DNA from: JAWKWH01 sp040830725
GTDB lineage: Bacteria; Pseudomonadota; Alphaproteobacteria; Rhizobiales; Rhizobiaceae
Direction: 5' to 3'
Assembly (NCBI GenBank): GCA_040830725.1
Contig: JBFOMG010000010.1
Coordinates: forward strand, 1 to 64,000
Length of the DNA stretch: 64,000 nt
Part shown: positions 27,297 to 36,364 of the stretch, piece after piece
How positions within the stretch are numbered: position 1 is the stretch's first letter
How the letters are laid out: each line of letters opens with the position of its first letter
Notes under the pieces: generated by a model
What the model saw: the letters and a program-made list of their open reading frames with translations, nothing else
The model's database searches: none
Told to the model about the DNA's origin: nothing
Position numbers and translations under genes: made by a program

Positions 27297-28874
27297 ATGA
27301 CACAGTTGATCCTCATCGCCGAAGACGATCCGGTCCAATGCCGGCTGCTTGATGCAGCCGTCAGCAAGGCAGGCTACTCCTCACTCCTGGCCAATGACGG
27401 CAGGGAGGTTTTCGAGGCGTTCGACGGACCGCGCGGTCGCGATATCGCCTTGCTCGTGCTCGATCTCGGCCTGCCTGACATGGACGGCCTGGCAGTCATG
27501 GAGAAGATGCGCAGCAGCGGAATTGACGTTCCCGTGCTCGTTCAAACGGCCCAGGGATCGATTGAAACTGTTATCAACGCGATGCGCGCCGGCGCCTTCG
27601 ACTATGTTGTCAAACCGGTTTCTCCAGAGCGGTTGAAATCATCAATTGCCAACGCTCTGCGGGTTGAACAGGCAGAAAGCGAAACAAAGAAACACAGGCC
27701 GGCGCCTTCGGGGGTCCTCGACTTCGACGACATCGTTTCCACCAGCCCGGCGATGGAGCGGGTTATCTCTCTGGGGCGCAAGGCAGCTGCGACCAACATA
27801 CCGGTTCTCATCGAAGGTGAATCGGGCGTCGGCAAAGAGCTGGTAGCCCGCGCAATTCAGGGAAGTGGCGGTCGCCGCAAAAAACCCTTCGTTACCGTCA
27901 ATTGTGGCGCAATCCCTTCCAATCTGGTCGAGAGCATTCTGTTCGGCCACGAGAAAGGCTCATTTACCGGCGCCACGGAAAAGCACACCGGAAAGTTCGT
28001 CGAAGCAGATAGCGGCACGCTGTTCCTCGACGAAATCGGCGACCTGCCGCTCGATGTCCAGGTCAAGCTGTTGCGCGCAATTCAGGACGGCGAGGTCGAT
28101 CCTGTCGGCGCAAAGCGTTCGCGGAAAGTCGATATCCGCCTGATTTCGGCAACCCATCGCGATCTTATCCAAAGGGTAAAGGACGGCCATTTCCGCGAGG
28201 ACCTGTTCTATAGGCTCAATGTCTTTCCGATTACCGTGCCGCCGCTGCGGGATCGCCGCGATGACATTCCGGCGCTGGTAAAGCATTTCATGGCACAAAA
28301 TCCTGCCGGTGGTGCCGGTGAAAGGATAACCGGGATTTCGGCGGAGACATTGGCGATGCTCAAGGCCTATGACTGGCCCGGCAACATCCGCCAATTGGAA
28401 AATGCCGTGTTGCGGGCGGTGGTCCTGAGTGACGACGAAACGCTGGGACTGGATGAATTCCCTCAAATAAGGGCGCAGGTTGAAGGCATTGACTTGTCGG
28501 CCGCGGCAAGGCCCGCACAGACAGCTGCGCCGGATATTGAGCCCGAAAAGGCTCCTATGCGGGGTACAGGGGAAGAGGAAGTTTTCCGGTTTGACGCGGA
28601 TGAAGAGGAAGTTTTCCGGTTTGACGCGGATGAAGCGGAGAAACCGTCTGGGCCAGCCGGAACCGATGGTCTCAGCGTGCTGGACGAACGCGGTGACGTA
28701 CGGGCGCTTTCGGATGTCGAATACGACATGATTTGCTTCGCCATCGACCATTATGCCGGGCAGATGAGCGAGGTCGCACGCCGCTTGGGGATTGGGCGTT
28801 CAACGCTCTATCGCAAGCTCAAAGAATACGGCATCGATCCCGAAGATATGCGCGGCGACAAACTGGCGTCGTAA
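27297..28874 (+). CDS. NtrC-family sigma-54-dependent response regulator
   Basis: A 525-residue transcription activator. Residues 1-120 are a receiver domain (AEDDPVQCRLL, phosphate acceptor D56 in LVLDLGLPDMDG, switch lysine in VVKPVSPERL). The AAA+ domain covers about residues 145-385, with the Walker A GESGVGKELVARAI, the sigma-54 contact loop GSFTGATE and Walker B TLFLDEIGDLPLDVQ. The C-terminal Fis-type helix-turn-helix is HYAGQMSEVARRLGIGRSTL. The linker contains a tandem duplicated decapeptide EEEVFRFDAD. The partner kinase is not adjacent, so it is an orphan here. The domain order resembles regulators annotated as FlbD/NtrX-like or acetoacetate-type, but targets cannot be assigned. 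Confidence 0.92.
   Translation: MTQLILIAEDDPVQCRLLDAAVSKAGYSSLLANDGREVFEAFDGPRGRDIALLVLDLGLPDMDGLAVMEKMRSSGIDVPVLVQTAQGSIETVINAMRAGAFDYVVKPVSPERLKSSIANALRVEQAESETKKHRPAPSGVLDFDDIVSTSPAMERVISLGRKAAATNIPVLIEGESGVGKELVARAIQGSGGRRKKPFVTVNCGAIPSNLVESILFGHEKGSFTGATEKHTGKFVEADSGTLFLDEIGDLPLDVQVKLLRAIQDGEVDPVGAKRSRKVDIRLISATHRDLIQRVKDGHFREDLFYRLNVFPITVPPLRDRRDDIPALVKHFMAQNPAGGAGERITGISAETLAMLKAYDWPGNIRQLENAVLRAVVLSDDETLGLDEFPQIRAQVEGIDLSAAARPAQTAAPDIEPEKAPMRGTGEEEVFRFDADEEEVFRFDADEAEKPSGPAGTDGLSVLDERGDVRALSDVEYDMICFAIDHYAGQMSEVARRLGIGRSTLYRKLKEYGIDPEDMRGDKLAS
28572..28631 (+). repeat. Perfect 30-bp tandem duplication inside the NtrC-type regulator gene
   Basis: Two identical 30-base units, 28572-28601 and 28602-28631, lie head to tail in frame and encode the decapeptide EEEVFRFDAD twice with identical codons. 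The absence of any synonymous difference points to a recent slippage or unequal exchange event. It lies in the linker between the AAA+ domain and the DNA-binding helices, where a length change is likely to be tolerated. Confidence 0.9.
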
Positions 28875-28877
28875 AAC

Positions 28878-29948
28878 TCACACCCAGCCGGATAGCTCCC
28901 GGCGCACCAGCGTTTCGATCACATCCATGCCCGCTTCGCTGTCGTTCAGGCACGGGATGTGGGTGAAGTTCTCTCCTCCCGCCTCGTGGAATATTTCTCC
29001 GGCTTCGCCGGCAATTTCCTCAAGCGTTTCGAGACAATCAGAAACAAAACCCGGATTGAACACGGCGATGGATTTGACACCTTCCTTGCCCAGTTTCTCA
29101 ACGGTCTTGTCGGTATAGGGTTGCAGCCATTCTTCCGGTCCGAAACGCGACTGGAAACAGGTCATCAGCTTCGTTTCGTCCCAACCAAGCCGCTCGCGCA
29201 ACAGCCGGGAAGTCTTCATGCAGTGGCAATGATACGGATCGCCCTTTTGAAAGTAGCTCTGCGGAATGCCGTGATAGGACGCAATCACGACTTCCGGGTC
29301 GAAATCGACCGATGCCAGATGCGCTTCAATCGATTGCGCCAGCGCCTCTATGTAGACCGGCTCGTCATGGTAGGGCGGTACCGTGCGGACGGCCGGTTGA
29401 AACCGCATTTTCATCAGCGATTCAAAGAACTTGTCGTTTACGGTGGCAGTCGTTGTCGCCGAATACTGCGGATAAAGCGGAAACATGACGATGCGCGTGC
29501 AGCCGGCCGCCATCATCTCATTGACGACGCTTTCAATCGACGGATTGCCGTAGCGCATCGCCCAGTTGACCAGAACATGATCAACATCCGCCAGCGATGC
29601 GGCAAGCTTGTCCGCCTGCGAGCGCGTGAACGTTCTCAGCGGCGATTCATCCAGTTCCTTGTTCCAGATCGATGCGTAGGCGGCGCCTGATTTTTTTGGT
29701 CTCGTGTTGAGAACAATGCCGTGGAGAATCGGCAGCCAGATTGCCCGCGGCCATTCAATCACCCTCTTGTCGGACAAAAATTCACGCAAGTAACGCCGCA
29801 TTGGCGCAGTCTCGGTGCTGTCCGGCGTCCCAAGATTGATAAGCAGAACGCCGGTTTTGGGCGGCTTTATTTCCGGGTGCCCCGCCGGCAGCGGGCCGAT
29901 CGATTTGGCTTTGTCCGAAACCGGGTTTTTCTTCTGCATCATCTGCAT
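28878..29948 (-). CDS. hemH: Ferrochelatase
   Basis: A 356-residue enzyme inserting Fe2+ into protoporphyrin IX, the last step of haem synthesis. Motifs in order: GVLLINLGTPDSTETAPMRR, LREFLSDKRVIEWPR, the stretch MRYGNPSIESVVNEM, FPLYPQYSATTTATVND and the active-site segment VIASYHGIPQSYFQKGDPYH, whose histidine is catalytic. The C-terminal part has MTCFQSRFGPEEWLQPYTDK and VFNPGFVSDCLETLEEIAGEA. Length is typical for alphaproteobacteria. The start could be ATG 29948 or 29939. Convergent with the NtrC-type gene, three bases apart. Confidence 0.97.
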   Translation of the reverse strand: MQMMQKKNPVSDKAKSIGPLPAGHPEIKPPKTGVLLINLGTPDSTETAPMRRYLREFLSDKRVIEWPRAIWLPILHGIVLNTRPKKSGAAYASIWNKELDESPLRTFTRSQADKLAASLADVDHVLVNWAMRYGNPSIESVVNEMMAAGCTRIVMFPLYPQYSATTTATVNDKFFESLMKMRFQPAVRTVPPYHDEPVYIEALAQSIEAHLASVDFDPEVVIASYHGIPQSYFQKGDPYHCHCMKTSRLLRERLGWDETKLMTCFQSRFGPEEWLQPYTDKTVEKLGKEGVKSIAVFNPGFVSDCLETLEEIAGEAGEIFHEAGGENFTHIPCLNDSEAGMDVIETLVRRELSGWV

Positions 29949-30040
29949 TCCAACTGTGTCAGCACCTGGAAATCACAGATAGGGCATCGATTGCTGATTT
30001 GGAACCGTTCCAATCTCAATGAATTAACGATGACAGCCAC

Positions 30041-30077
30041 AAAAAGAAACTCCGCTGGCGGCGAACCGGCGGCGGAG
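30041..30077 (-). terminator. Likely terminator of the UshA-like gene
   Basis: Read on the minus strand, CTCCGC (from 30077) pairs with GCGGAG (to 30050) with partly pairing GC-rich bases between. TTTCTTTTT (30049-30041) follows. It lies 28 bases beyond the stop codon of the UshA-like gene. Confidence 0.65.
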
Positions 30078-30104
30078 CTTATTTTGGAAGAGGTGGATGC
30101 TCGA

Positions 30105-32090
30105 TTACTGCGCCGGCGGCACCGTCAGTTCCGAGCCGATTTTCAGCCGCCGGGCGCTTGCGTCAGGATTGGCTTCGGCAATCTTCTTCCACATCCGGCC
30201 GGCGCCATAATAGGTTCTGGCAAGCCTCCAGAAGTTATCGCCACGCACCACGGTATGCATCTTCGCAGCCATGGCATCATCCTTTTTCTCCATCGCGCCA
30301 TCGTCACCTTCCGGCTCGCCTACCTTGGCTTCCATTTTGACTTCGGCTTCGGCTGGGGCAGCTTCAACCGTTGGCGGCTCCGTCGTCAGCGTCATTGACG
30401 TGTCGGGAAGTTCCGGCGTCGTTACAGCTACTTCAGTCTCTTTCTCCATGGCCGCATCTTCGGATTTCTTCATCATGGCTCCTTCTGTGATCCGGCCATC
30501 CAGATAGGGCTCATAGGGCTGGTTGTTCGTCAAATATTCGGCGACGACCAGTTCGAGGCCCGGACCAAAGTCATAGGCATTCTGGCCGTTGGACGCGAAC
30601 AGCTTGTAACCGTCACCGCCTCCGCGCATGAAGTTGTTCGACACCACGCCATACATCTTCGCCGGATCGATCGGCGCCCAGTTGCCTCCGTCATTGACCT
30701 CGACCCCGGAAATGCGCCCTTCGTTCGGCGCAACACCGATGTCAAATGCATATCTCAATCCGGCAATCTGGGGAAACCGGCCCTTGCCGTCCTCGATCTG
30801 GCTGACACCAGATTCCAGCGACGCGATGATGTCGGCGCCCGACAGATCGAACGTCGCAAGCGTGTTCTGGAACGGTAGCACGGTGAGCACCTCACCCATG
30901 GTAATGTCGCCAACGTCAATCGAAGCGCGCAAGCCACCGCCATTTTGAATGGCGATCTGGACACCTTGATCCTTGACCCTGTCGAGCATGGCGTCAGCTA
31001 CCAGATTGCCCATCTGGCATTCCCGTGCGCGGCAATTATCACGGCTTCCGTCGATTTCCGCTAACGTCTCGGAAACCCGCCTGGCTTTCAGTTCCTCGAT
31101 CGGCGCTGCCAGTTCGGCAACACGGGCAAGCACACCGGCGTCGGGTGTAACCGAAGCGTCGAGCAGGACCGGATCGCCGCTTGCACCGATAACCTTGCCC
31201 GCATCGTCAAATGTCACCCTCAATTCGCCGAGATACTTCGAATAGGCATATGCCTGGACAATCGGCACCTGCTGCCCCGACGGATTGTCGACAAATTCCG
31301 GATAGGGCGGTGCCCCTTCATCGGTGTTCGACATCAATGTGTGGCTATGGCCGCCGACGATAACATCAACACCGTTAACCGCTGCAGCGATCTGCCTGTC
31401 TCTGGGCAGGCCAACATGGGACAGTACGATGATCTTGTTGATCCCGTCGGCCTCCATCGCGGCAACGGCGTCTTGCAGATAAGCGACCTCGTCGCCAAAC
31501 AACACATTGTCACCGGGTGATGAGGTTTCATCGGTATCGGTTGCAAGAACCGACAAAATGCCAATTTTCTCGCCACCGCGCTCTACCACCACCGACGGGG
31601 TGATCTTGCCGGCAAGCTTCTCCTCGTTGGCGCCGACGAGCGTGTTTCCGGAGATCACGGGAAACTGTGCTGCATCGATGAAATCGCCCAGCGCATCAGG
31701 TCCGTCGTCAAACTCATGGTTGCCAACCGCCATGGCATCGAACCCGATTCCATTCATGAACTCGACCGCGGCCTTGCCCTTGTAAGTCGAATAGAACAGC
31801 GATCCTTGAAACTGGTCACCCGCATCGAGAACAACAACATTGGCGCCGGCGCCGTTAAGTTCATCACGAAGCTCATTGATCTTTGCATGCACGCGGGCAA
31901 TGCCTCCAAAGCACTTACCCTCTTCCTCATCCTTGGCGCGGCAGGTCGAATCAAAGCGATTGATTGATTCAATCCGGCTGTGCAGATCATTGATATGAAG
32001 AATGTTGAGCGTGAAATCCGCTTGCGCCGCGCTGGCGGCAAACATGGAAACCGATGCGGCAAGCGCCGAGGTTAAAGCGAAATGTTTCAT
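30105..32090 (-). CDS. Periplasmic 5'-nucleotidase / UshA-family phosphoesterase with C-terminal LysM domain
   Basis: A 661-residue exported enzyme. Start MKHFALTSALAASVSMF at ATG 32090 follows GGGAGG; the signal peptide ends at AAQA. The calcineurin-like domain carries LHINDLHS, VVVLDAGDQFQGSLF, AVGNHEFDDG and VGGHSHTL, the metal ligands of UshA. The nucleotide-binding C-terminal domain has IQNGGGLRASIDVGDITMGE and NNFMRGGGDGYKLF. It probably hydrolyses nucleotides or other phosphate esters in the periplasm. An unusual extension follows: about 80 residues rich in E, A and M, then a LysM domain in the last 50 residues (HTVVRGDNFWRLARTYYGAG, LKIGSELTVP), which would tether the enzyme to peptidoglycan. 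Confidence 0.92.
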   Translation of the reverse strand: MKHFALTSALAASVSMFAASAAQADFTLNILHINDLHSRIESINRFDSTCRAKDEEEGKCFGGIARVHAKINELRDELNGAGANVVVLDAGDQFQGSLFYSTYKGKAAVEFMNGIGFDAMAVGNHEFDDGPDALGDFIDAAQFPVISGNTLVGANEEKLAGKITPSVVVERGGEKIGILSVLATDTDETSSPGDNVLFGDEVAYLQDAVAAMEADGINKIIVLSHVGLPRDRQIAAAVNGVDVIVGGHSHTLMSNTDEGAPPYPEFVDNPSGQQVPIVQAYAYSKYLGELRVTFDDAGKVIGASGDPVLLDASVTPDAGVLARVAELAAPIEELKARRVSETLAEIDGSRDNCRARECQMGNLVADAMLDRVKDQGVQIAIQNGGGLRASIDVGDITMGEVLTVLPFQNTLATFDLSGADIIASLESGVSQIEDGKGRFPQIAGLRYAFDIGVAPNEGRISGVEVNDGGNWAPIDPAKMYGVVSNNFMRGGGDGYKLFASNGQNAYDFGPGLELVVAEYLTNNQPYEPYLDGRITEGAMMKKSEDAAMEKETEVAVTTPELPDTSMTLTTEPPTVEAAPAEAEVKMEAKVGEPEGDDGAMEKKDDAMAAKMHTVVRGDNFWRLARTYYGAGRMWKKIAEANPDASARRLKIGSELTVPPAQ

Positions 32091-32247
32091 GATACAGCCT
32101 CCCGGATTGTTTGTTTGTGTCTGACTGACACATGATTGTGTCGGCATCTTTGCGATGTTTTTTCAGATACTGATGTTTCCACCACCAACGGTCCGATGCA
32201 AGCAATTTGCACTGACGATCGTCGATTTGTTTGAACGGGAACAGCTT

Positions 32248-33492
32248 CTACTGCGAATAGTCGCGCTCATCGGCAATGATCATACCGTCATTTGGCAGTT
32301 CGCCGGGACCAACCAGTTCAACCGCTCCGCCGAGTTTGGTGATTTCACGCAAGGTCTGAGCAATTGCCTCAGCATCGGATCCATTTGCTTCGGCGCGCAA
32401 TGTCATGGCGTCCTGATCGCCGTCCCGGGATACAATCAGTCTTGCTTTGGATATCTCGGGATGCCGCCTGACAATATCGGCAACCTGTTTGGGGTCGACA
32501 AACATCCCCTTGATCTTCGTACGCTGATCTGCGCGGCCCATCCAGCCCTTGATACGTTTGCTGGTTCGTCCACACGGCGATGCACCCGGCAAATAGGCTG
32601 ACAGATCGCCGGTACCCAGGCGAACCAGCGGATAAGCGGAGTTGAAGGTCGTCACCACAACTTCGCCGACATCACCTTCGCCAACCGGGTCACCGGTACC
32701 CGGTGTAACGATCTCGACAATCATGTCCTCGTTGATGACCATTCCCGGGTTCGGGTTTCCGTCGCTGTCTTCCGTCTCGTAGGCAATCACGCCGCATTCA
32801 GCCGTGGCGTAGCACTGCAGAACATTGACACCGCGAGACCGGTATTCCTCGCGCAGTGAAGGAAACAGCGCGCCGCCGGAAACAAGAGCCAGTCGAAAGG
32901 AAGACAGGTCTTTTCCGGTTTCGGCCGCCCGGTCGAGCATGACTTTCAGGAAATCGGGTGTCCCGCAATAGACATCGGGTTTCAGCGCAGCAGCCGCATC
33001 CACTTGCATGTCTGTATTGCCAACCCCTGCGGGAAAAACCGAACAGCCAAGTGCCCTGGCGCCCTCGTCGAGAATGAACCCACCCGGCGTCATGTGGTAG
33101 GCGAATGCATTGTGGACCGTGTCACCGGCTCTGATGCCGGCCGCATGAAACGCACGTGCGGCATTCCACGGATCGGCGCCGATTCCCTGAGGTTCGAAAA
33201 TCGGACCCGGCGACATGAACACGCGATTGCCCTTGAGCGCAGCTGCATCAACAAAGCCGCCGAAAGGCGGATCCGCCAACTGCATCTCCATCAGCTCCGC
33301 CTTTCGAAGCACTGGCAGCTTGGCCAGCGCAGAACGATCGGCGACTGATGAAAGGTCGTGACCGTCAAGCCATTTCGCAAGACCGGGTGCAACCTGAACA
33401 GATTGGGCAAGGTGATCCCGCAGCCGGCTGAACAAATCCCGCTCACGCTGAGCTTCGGATACGGTTTCCCTGTCATCGAAATATTCGGACAT
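32248..33492 (-). CDS. Adenylate-forming ligase of the phenylacetate-CoA ligase (PaaK-like) family
   Basis: A 414-residue protein starting MSEYFDDRETVSEAQRERDL at ATG 33492. It has the PaaK layout: LSSVADRSALAKLPVLRKAE, SPGPIFEPQG, LVSGGALFPSLREEYRSRG and the AMP-binding signature CYATAECGVIAYETED. The C-terminal domain contains LVRLGTGDLSAYLPG and KGMFVDPKQVADIVRRHPEI. It would activate an aromatic or other carboxylic acid as an AMP ester and pass it to CoA; the substrate is unknown. No phenylacetate pathway genes are nearby. Frames extending upstream of 33492 are not supported. Confidence 0.87.
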   Translation of the reverse strand: MSEYFDDRETVSEAQRERDLFSRLRDHLAQSVQVAPGLAKWLDGHDLSSVADRSALAKLPVLRKAELMEMQLADPPFGGFVDAAALKGNRVFMSPGPIFEPQGIGADPWNAARAFHAAGIRAGDTVHNAFAYHMTPGGFILDEGARALGCSVFPAGVGNTDMQVDAAAALKPDVYCGTPDFLKVMLDRAAETGKDLSSFRLALVSGGALFPSLREEYRSRGVNVLQCYATAECGVIAYETEDSDGNPNPGMVINEDMIVEIVTPGTGDPVGEGDVGEVVVTTFNSAYPLVRLGTGDLSAYLPGASPCGRTSKRIKGWMGRADQRTKIKGMFVDPKQVADIVRRHPEISKARLIVSRDGDQDAMTLRAEANGSDAEAIAQTLREITKLGGAVELVGPGELPNDGMIIADERDYSQ

Positions 33493-33587
33493 CTTGCCTG
33501 CTCTCCACAAACTGGAAAGCGAACAATCGCGTATAGGCACATTGGCAATCAAGTCAGCCAATGGGCGTAGATGACTGTTCCGCCAGC

Positions 33588-34265
33588 TTATCGCAGAAGC
33601 CTGATCCAGTATGCGACATTGACCAGCGACATCAGCGCCCCGGCAACGTAGGTAAACGCTGCCGCTCTCAGCACGTTTCGCGCCGCCGGCAAATCAGCAT
33701 CGTCGAGATATTTGCCTTCTTCCAGAATGGGCATCGCCTTGGCGAAACTGGCGTCGAACTCGACTGGCAGTGTTACAAGATTGACGATCACCCGGATGCC
33801 AAGCAGCGCAACGCCGATGGCTATGACGCCGAAAAAGGCTGCCGGGACGCGGGCAAGTGCCGCCAGTACCGGTGCGGCGATAAAGAACCAACCGGCAAAC
33901 CGGTCCGTGGTTGCCGCGAATTTGGCCAGCCTTTGCCGTAGCGCCAGCATCGGCTCTCCGCGCGAATCCTGCAGGGCGTGGGAGACTTCATGAACTGCCA
34001 CGGCAACGGCAGAAAGCGAGCGTCCGTCATGGTGCTGTTTGATCAGCCGCACCGCTTTGTCGTCCGGATCGTAGTGATCGCCTTTGTCGGTGATTTCCAC
34101 CGTCACACCATCGAGATTGAAACGCTCGATCAGGTGTTGTGCCAGTTCTCCGCCGGTTCCGGGCAGGTCAGGCCGGTCCTGACCGTTACGGGATATGGTC
34201 TGCCGAACCCAGATCTGGGGACCGATTACAACCGCCAGAAACAGCGCGACCGCCAGAATAACCAC
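33588..34265 (-). CDS. Membrane zinc metallopeptidase (YugP family)
   Basis: A 225-residue integral membrane protein of the neutral zinc metallopeptidase family. It has an N-terminal helix (MVILAVALFLAVVIGPQIWV), then a cytosolic or periplasmic domain with GGELAQHLIERFNLDGVTVE. The zinc motif is VHEVSHALQDSRG (HExxH type). Three further helices follow (AGWFFIAAPVLAALA, FFGVIAIGVALLGIRVIVNL, AGALMSLVNVAYWI). GTG 34265 gives the length usual for the family. A longer frame to 34349 would overlap the omp10 coding region. It follows omp10 directly on the same strand, so the two are probably co-transcribed. Confidence 0.88.
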   Translation of the reverse strand: MVILAVALFLAVVIGPQIWVRQTISRNGQDRPDLPGTGGELAQHLIERFNLDGVTVEITDKGDHYDPDDKAVRLIKQHHDGRSLSAVAVAVHEVSHALQDSRGEPMLALRQRLAKFAATTDRFAGWFFIAAPVLAALARVPAAFFGVIAIGVALLGIRVIVNLVTLPVEFDASFAKAMPILEEGKYLDDADLPAARNVLRAAAFTYVAGALMSLVNVAYWIRLLR

Positions 34266-34270
34266 AGTTG

Positions 34271-34636
34271 TCAGGTGCGCCGCACCAGCGTGAATTGGGC
34301 GCCGGTGGCACTGGTGCAATTGAGCTGCCGGCCGGAAACGATGGCGCAATTTGCTTTGCTGGTGGACTGGCGGATGATCGAGTTGATCGTCACTTCAACC
34401 AGGTTCTGGCTGACATAGCGATAGCTTCCGGTCGCCAGCAGCTGCCCGGTATCTGTGGCGGTGCTGCGGAATTGTCCGGCGTTGAAGCTGGAGATCGCAA
34501 CCCCGTCGGTCCCCACCCAATCACCGTCAACTCCTGTGGGCTGGCTGATCCGGGGTGGACCATAGGGTCCCGAAACCGAACATCCGGCTACAAATGCCGC
34601 AGCGGCCAGCCCGGCCAATATCCGTTTGGAAATCAT
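34271..34636 (-). CDS. omp10: Omp10-like outer-membrane lipoprotein
   Basis: A 121-residue lipoprotein: MISKRILAGLAAAAFVAGC with lipobox cysteine C19. The mature part (DGDWVGTDGVAISSFNAGQF, LVEVTINSIIRQSTSKANC, RQLNCTSATGAQFTLVRRT) closely follows Brucella Omp10, a minor outer-membrane lipoprotein also related to the Inh-type inhibitor fold. Two cysteines, C98 and C108 by approximate count, may form a disulphide. ATG 34636 follows GAGGTGA by eight bases; TTG 34642 is less likely. Its stop lies just six bases from the start of the metallopeptidase gene. Confidence 0.88.
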   Translation of the reverse strand: MISKRILAGLAAAAFVAGCSVSGPYGPPRISQPTGVDGDWVGTDGVAISSFNAGQFRSTATDTGQLLATGSYRYVSQNLVEVTINSIIRQSTSKANCAIVSGRQLNCTSATGAQFTLVRRT

Positions 34637-34759
34637 TGACAATCACCTCACCTCATTCCCATGCGATCATAATTGGCGACGCAAAGAGGCAAAAGCAAGA
34701 CCGGATCGGGAACTCTCAGTCCGGATCAACCGGAGGTTTCCTTCAATCCTCTCTGGCCA

Positions 34760-36205
34760 TCAACGAACCAGCACATTCTTGAACTGCCAGGGATTCCGAC
34801 GATCGAGGTCTTCGTCGAACAATCCCGGCCTGCCGGTCAGCGGTGTCCAGTCGGTATAGTAGCCTTTGACCGGACCGAGATATGGCAACTGCACTTCCAG
34901 GCAGCGCCGGAAATCCATCTCGTCGGTTTCAACGATGCCGGCTTCGGGATTTTCAAGTGCCCAGACCATTCCTGCCAGCACGGCCGATGTCACCTGCAAT
35001 CCGGTTGCGTTCTGGTATGGCGCCAGCTCCCGCGTTTCCTCGACCGACAGCTGCGATCCGTACCAGTAGGCATTTTTCTTGTGGCCGTAGAGCAGCACAC
35101 CGAGCTCGTCGATACCGTCGGCGATTTCGTCCTCGTCAAGCACCTTGAGCACCGGCTGCATTTGCCCTCCATTGCCGAACATCTCGTGCATCGACAGCAC
35201 CGCATCATTGGCCGGGTGATAGGCATAGTGGCAGGTCGGCCGGTAGGTCACCTTGCCCTTCTTGTCGCGCACGGTGAAGAAATCGGCGATCGAGATCGAT
35301 TCATTGTGGGTGACGAGAAAACCGTATTGCGGTCCAGGCGTTGGGCACCAGGTGCGCACCCGTGTGTTTGCGCCCGGCTGCTCGAGGAATATCGCCGCCT
35401 TGTTGCCCCGCTTCTGCGAACGGGCATTGCGCGGTTTCCACTTCTCATGCGTACCCCAGCCGAGTTCCGCCGGCTGCAAGCCCTCGGCAATAAATCCGTC
35501 GGCTGACCATGTGTTCCAGAACTCGCCGAGCACCTTGGGGCTGGTTGCCCGCTGCGTGTCGCGCTCGGCGATGTGAACGCCTTTCACGCCAGCCTTTCTC
35601 ATCAACCTCGCCCAGCCTTCGCGGTCATCCGGCCCGGGTTCGGTGTATTTAAGTCCGAGATCGTCGGCGAGATTGACCAGCGCCTGTTTGACAAACCAGG
35701 ACACCATGCCGGGATTGGCGCCGCAACACGAAACGGCTGTCGTGCCACCCGGATTGCGTTTTTGTTCATCGCGCACCGGCTGGCGCAACGCATAGTTCGT
35801 TCTGTCGGCGTTGTCGGCGTTTTCGTTGTAGTAGAAGCCGAGCCAGGGTTCGACGACCGTGTCGATGTAGAGCGCGTCAATGGAACGACAGAAGCTCAAA
35901 ATGTCCAGCGAGCCGGTATCGACCGACAGGTTGACGCAAAATCCCTGGCCGTCGCCTTCGGTCAGCAACGGCTTGAGAACCCTTTTGAAATTTTTCGGCG
36001 TCAACGCCTTTTTGACATGGCGCAGGCCATGTTTTTTCATGAGCGCAGCATCCTCGTCACGTGGATCGACAACGATGAAACGGGATTTGTCATAGTTGAA
36101 ATGGCGCTCGATCAGCGGCAGCGTTCCCTTGCCGATCGATCCAAAGCCGATCATCACGATCGGGCCGGTGATTTCACCGTAGACCGGCCATTTCTTCTTC
36201 GCCAT
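34760..36205 (-). CDS. hss: Homospermidine synthase
   Basis: A 481-residue cytosolic NAD-dependent enzyme that makes sym-homospermidine from putrescine (and spermidine), the characteristic polyamine of many rhizobia. Start MAKKKWPVYGEITGPIVMIG at ATG 36205 follows GGGGAA. The Rossmann loop is GFGSIGKGTLPLIER. Family motifs include VVDPRDEDAALMKKHG, VNLSVDTGSLDILSFC, DTVVEPWLGFYYNENAD, TTAVSCCGANPGMVSWF and GHKKNAYWYGSQLSVEETR. The open frame continues far upstream (to 36979), but that part is the shadow of modA. Gene complete and of normal length. Confidence 0.96.
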   Translation of the reverse strand: MAKKKWPVYGEITGPIVMIGFGSIGKGTLPLIERHFNYDKSRFIVVDPRDEDAALMKKHGLRHVKKALTPKNFKRVLKPLLTEGDGQGFCVNLSVDTGSLDILSFCRSIDALYIDTVVEPWLGFYYNENADNADRTNYALRQPVRDEQKRNPGGTTAVSCCGANPGMVSWFVKQALVNLADDLGLKYTEPGPDDREGWARLMRKAGVKGVHIAERDTQRATSPKVLGEFWNTWSADGFIAEGLQPAELGWGTHEKWKPRNARSQKRGNKAAIFLEQPGANTRVRTWCPTPGPQYGFLVTHNESISIADFFTVRDKKGKVTYRPTCHYAYHPANDAVLSMHEMFGNGGQMQPVLKVLDEDEIADGIDELGVLLYGHKKNAYWYGSQLSVEETRELAPYQNATGLQVTSAVLAGMVWALENPEAGIVETDEMDFRRCLEVQLPYLGPVKGYYTDWTPLTGRPGLFDEDLDRRNPWQFKNVLVR

Positions 36206-36364
36206 CACAATTCCCCTACTCGTCTTGTTCGCGCAATCTTGTCTCAAGTCATGGGCGCATAACCCGGCTAACTCGTTGACAGGGGGACACTCGTTATCAC
36301 ACATGAAAAATCGTGCAATGCCGCAGGTCATGACCGGGGGTTTATAAATTTCGATGAAGAGCCA

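Noticed and set aside
31573..31586. GCTCTA inside the UshA-like gene as a repeat end
   Set aside because: It lies within conserved coding sequence and nothing beyond the six bases matches the repeat.
36206..36364. ModE-type operator before modA
   Set aside because: Only a weak half-like CGTTAT was found, with no proper inverted ATATA/TATAT arrangement.
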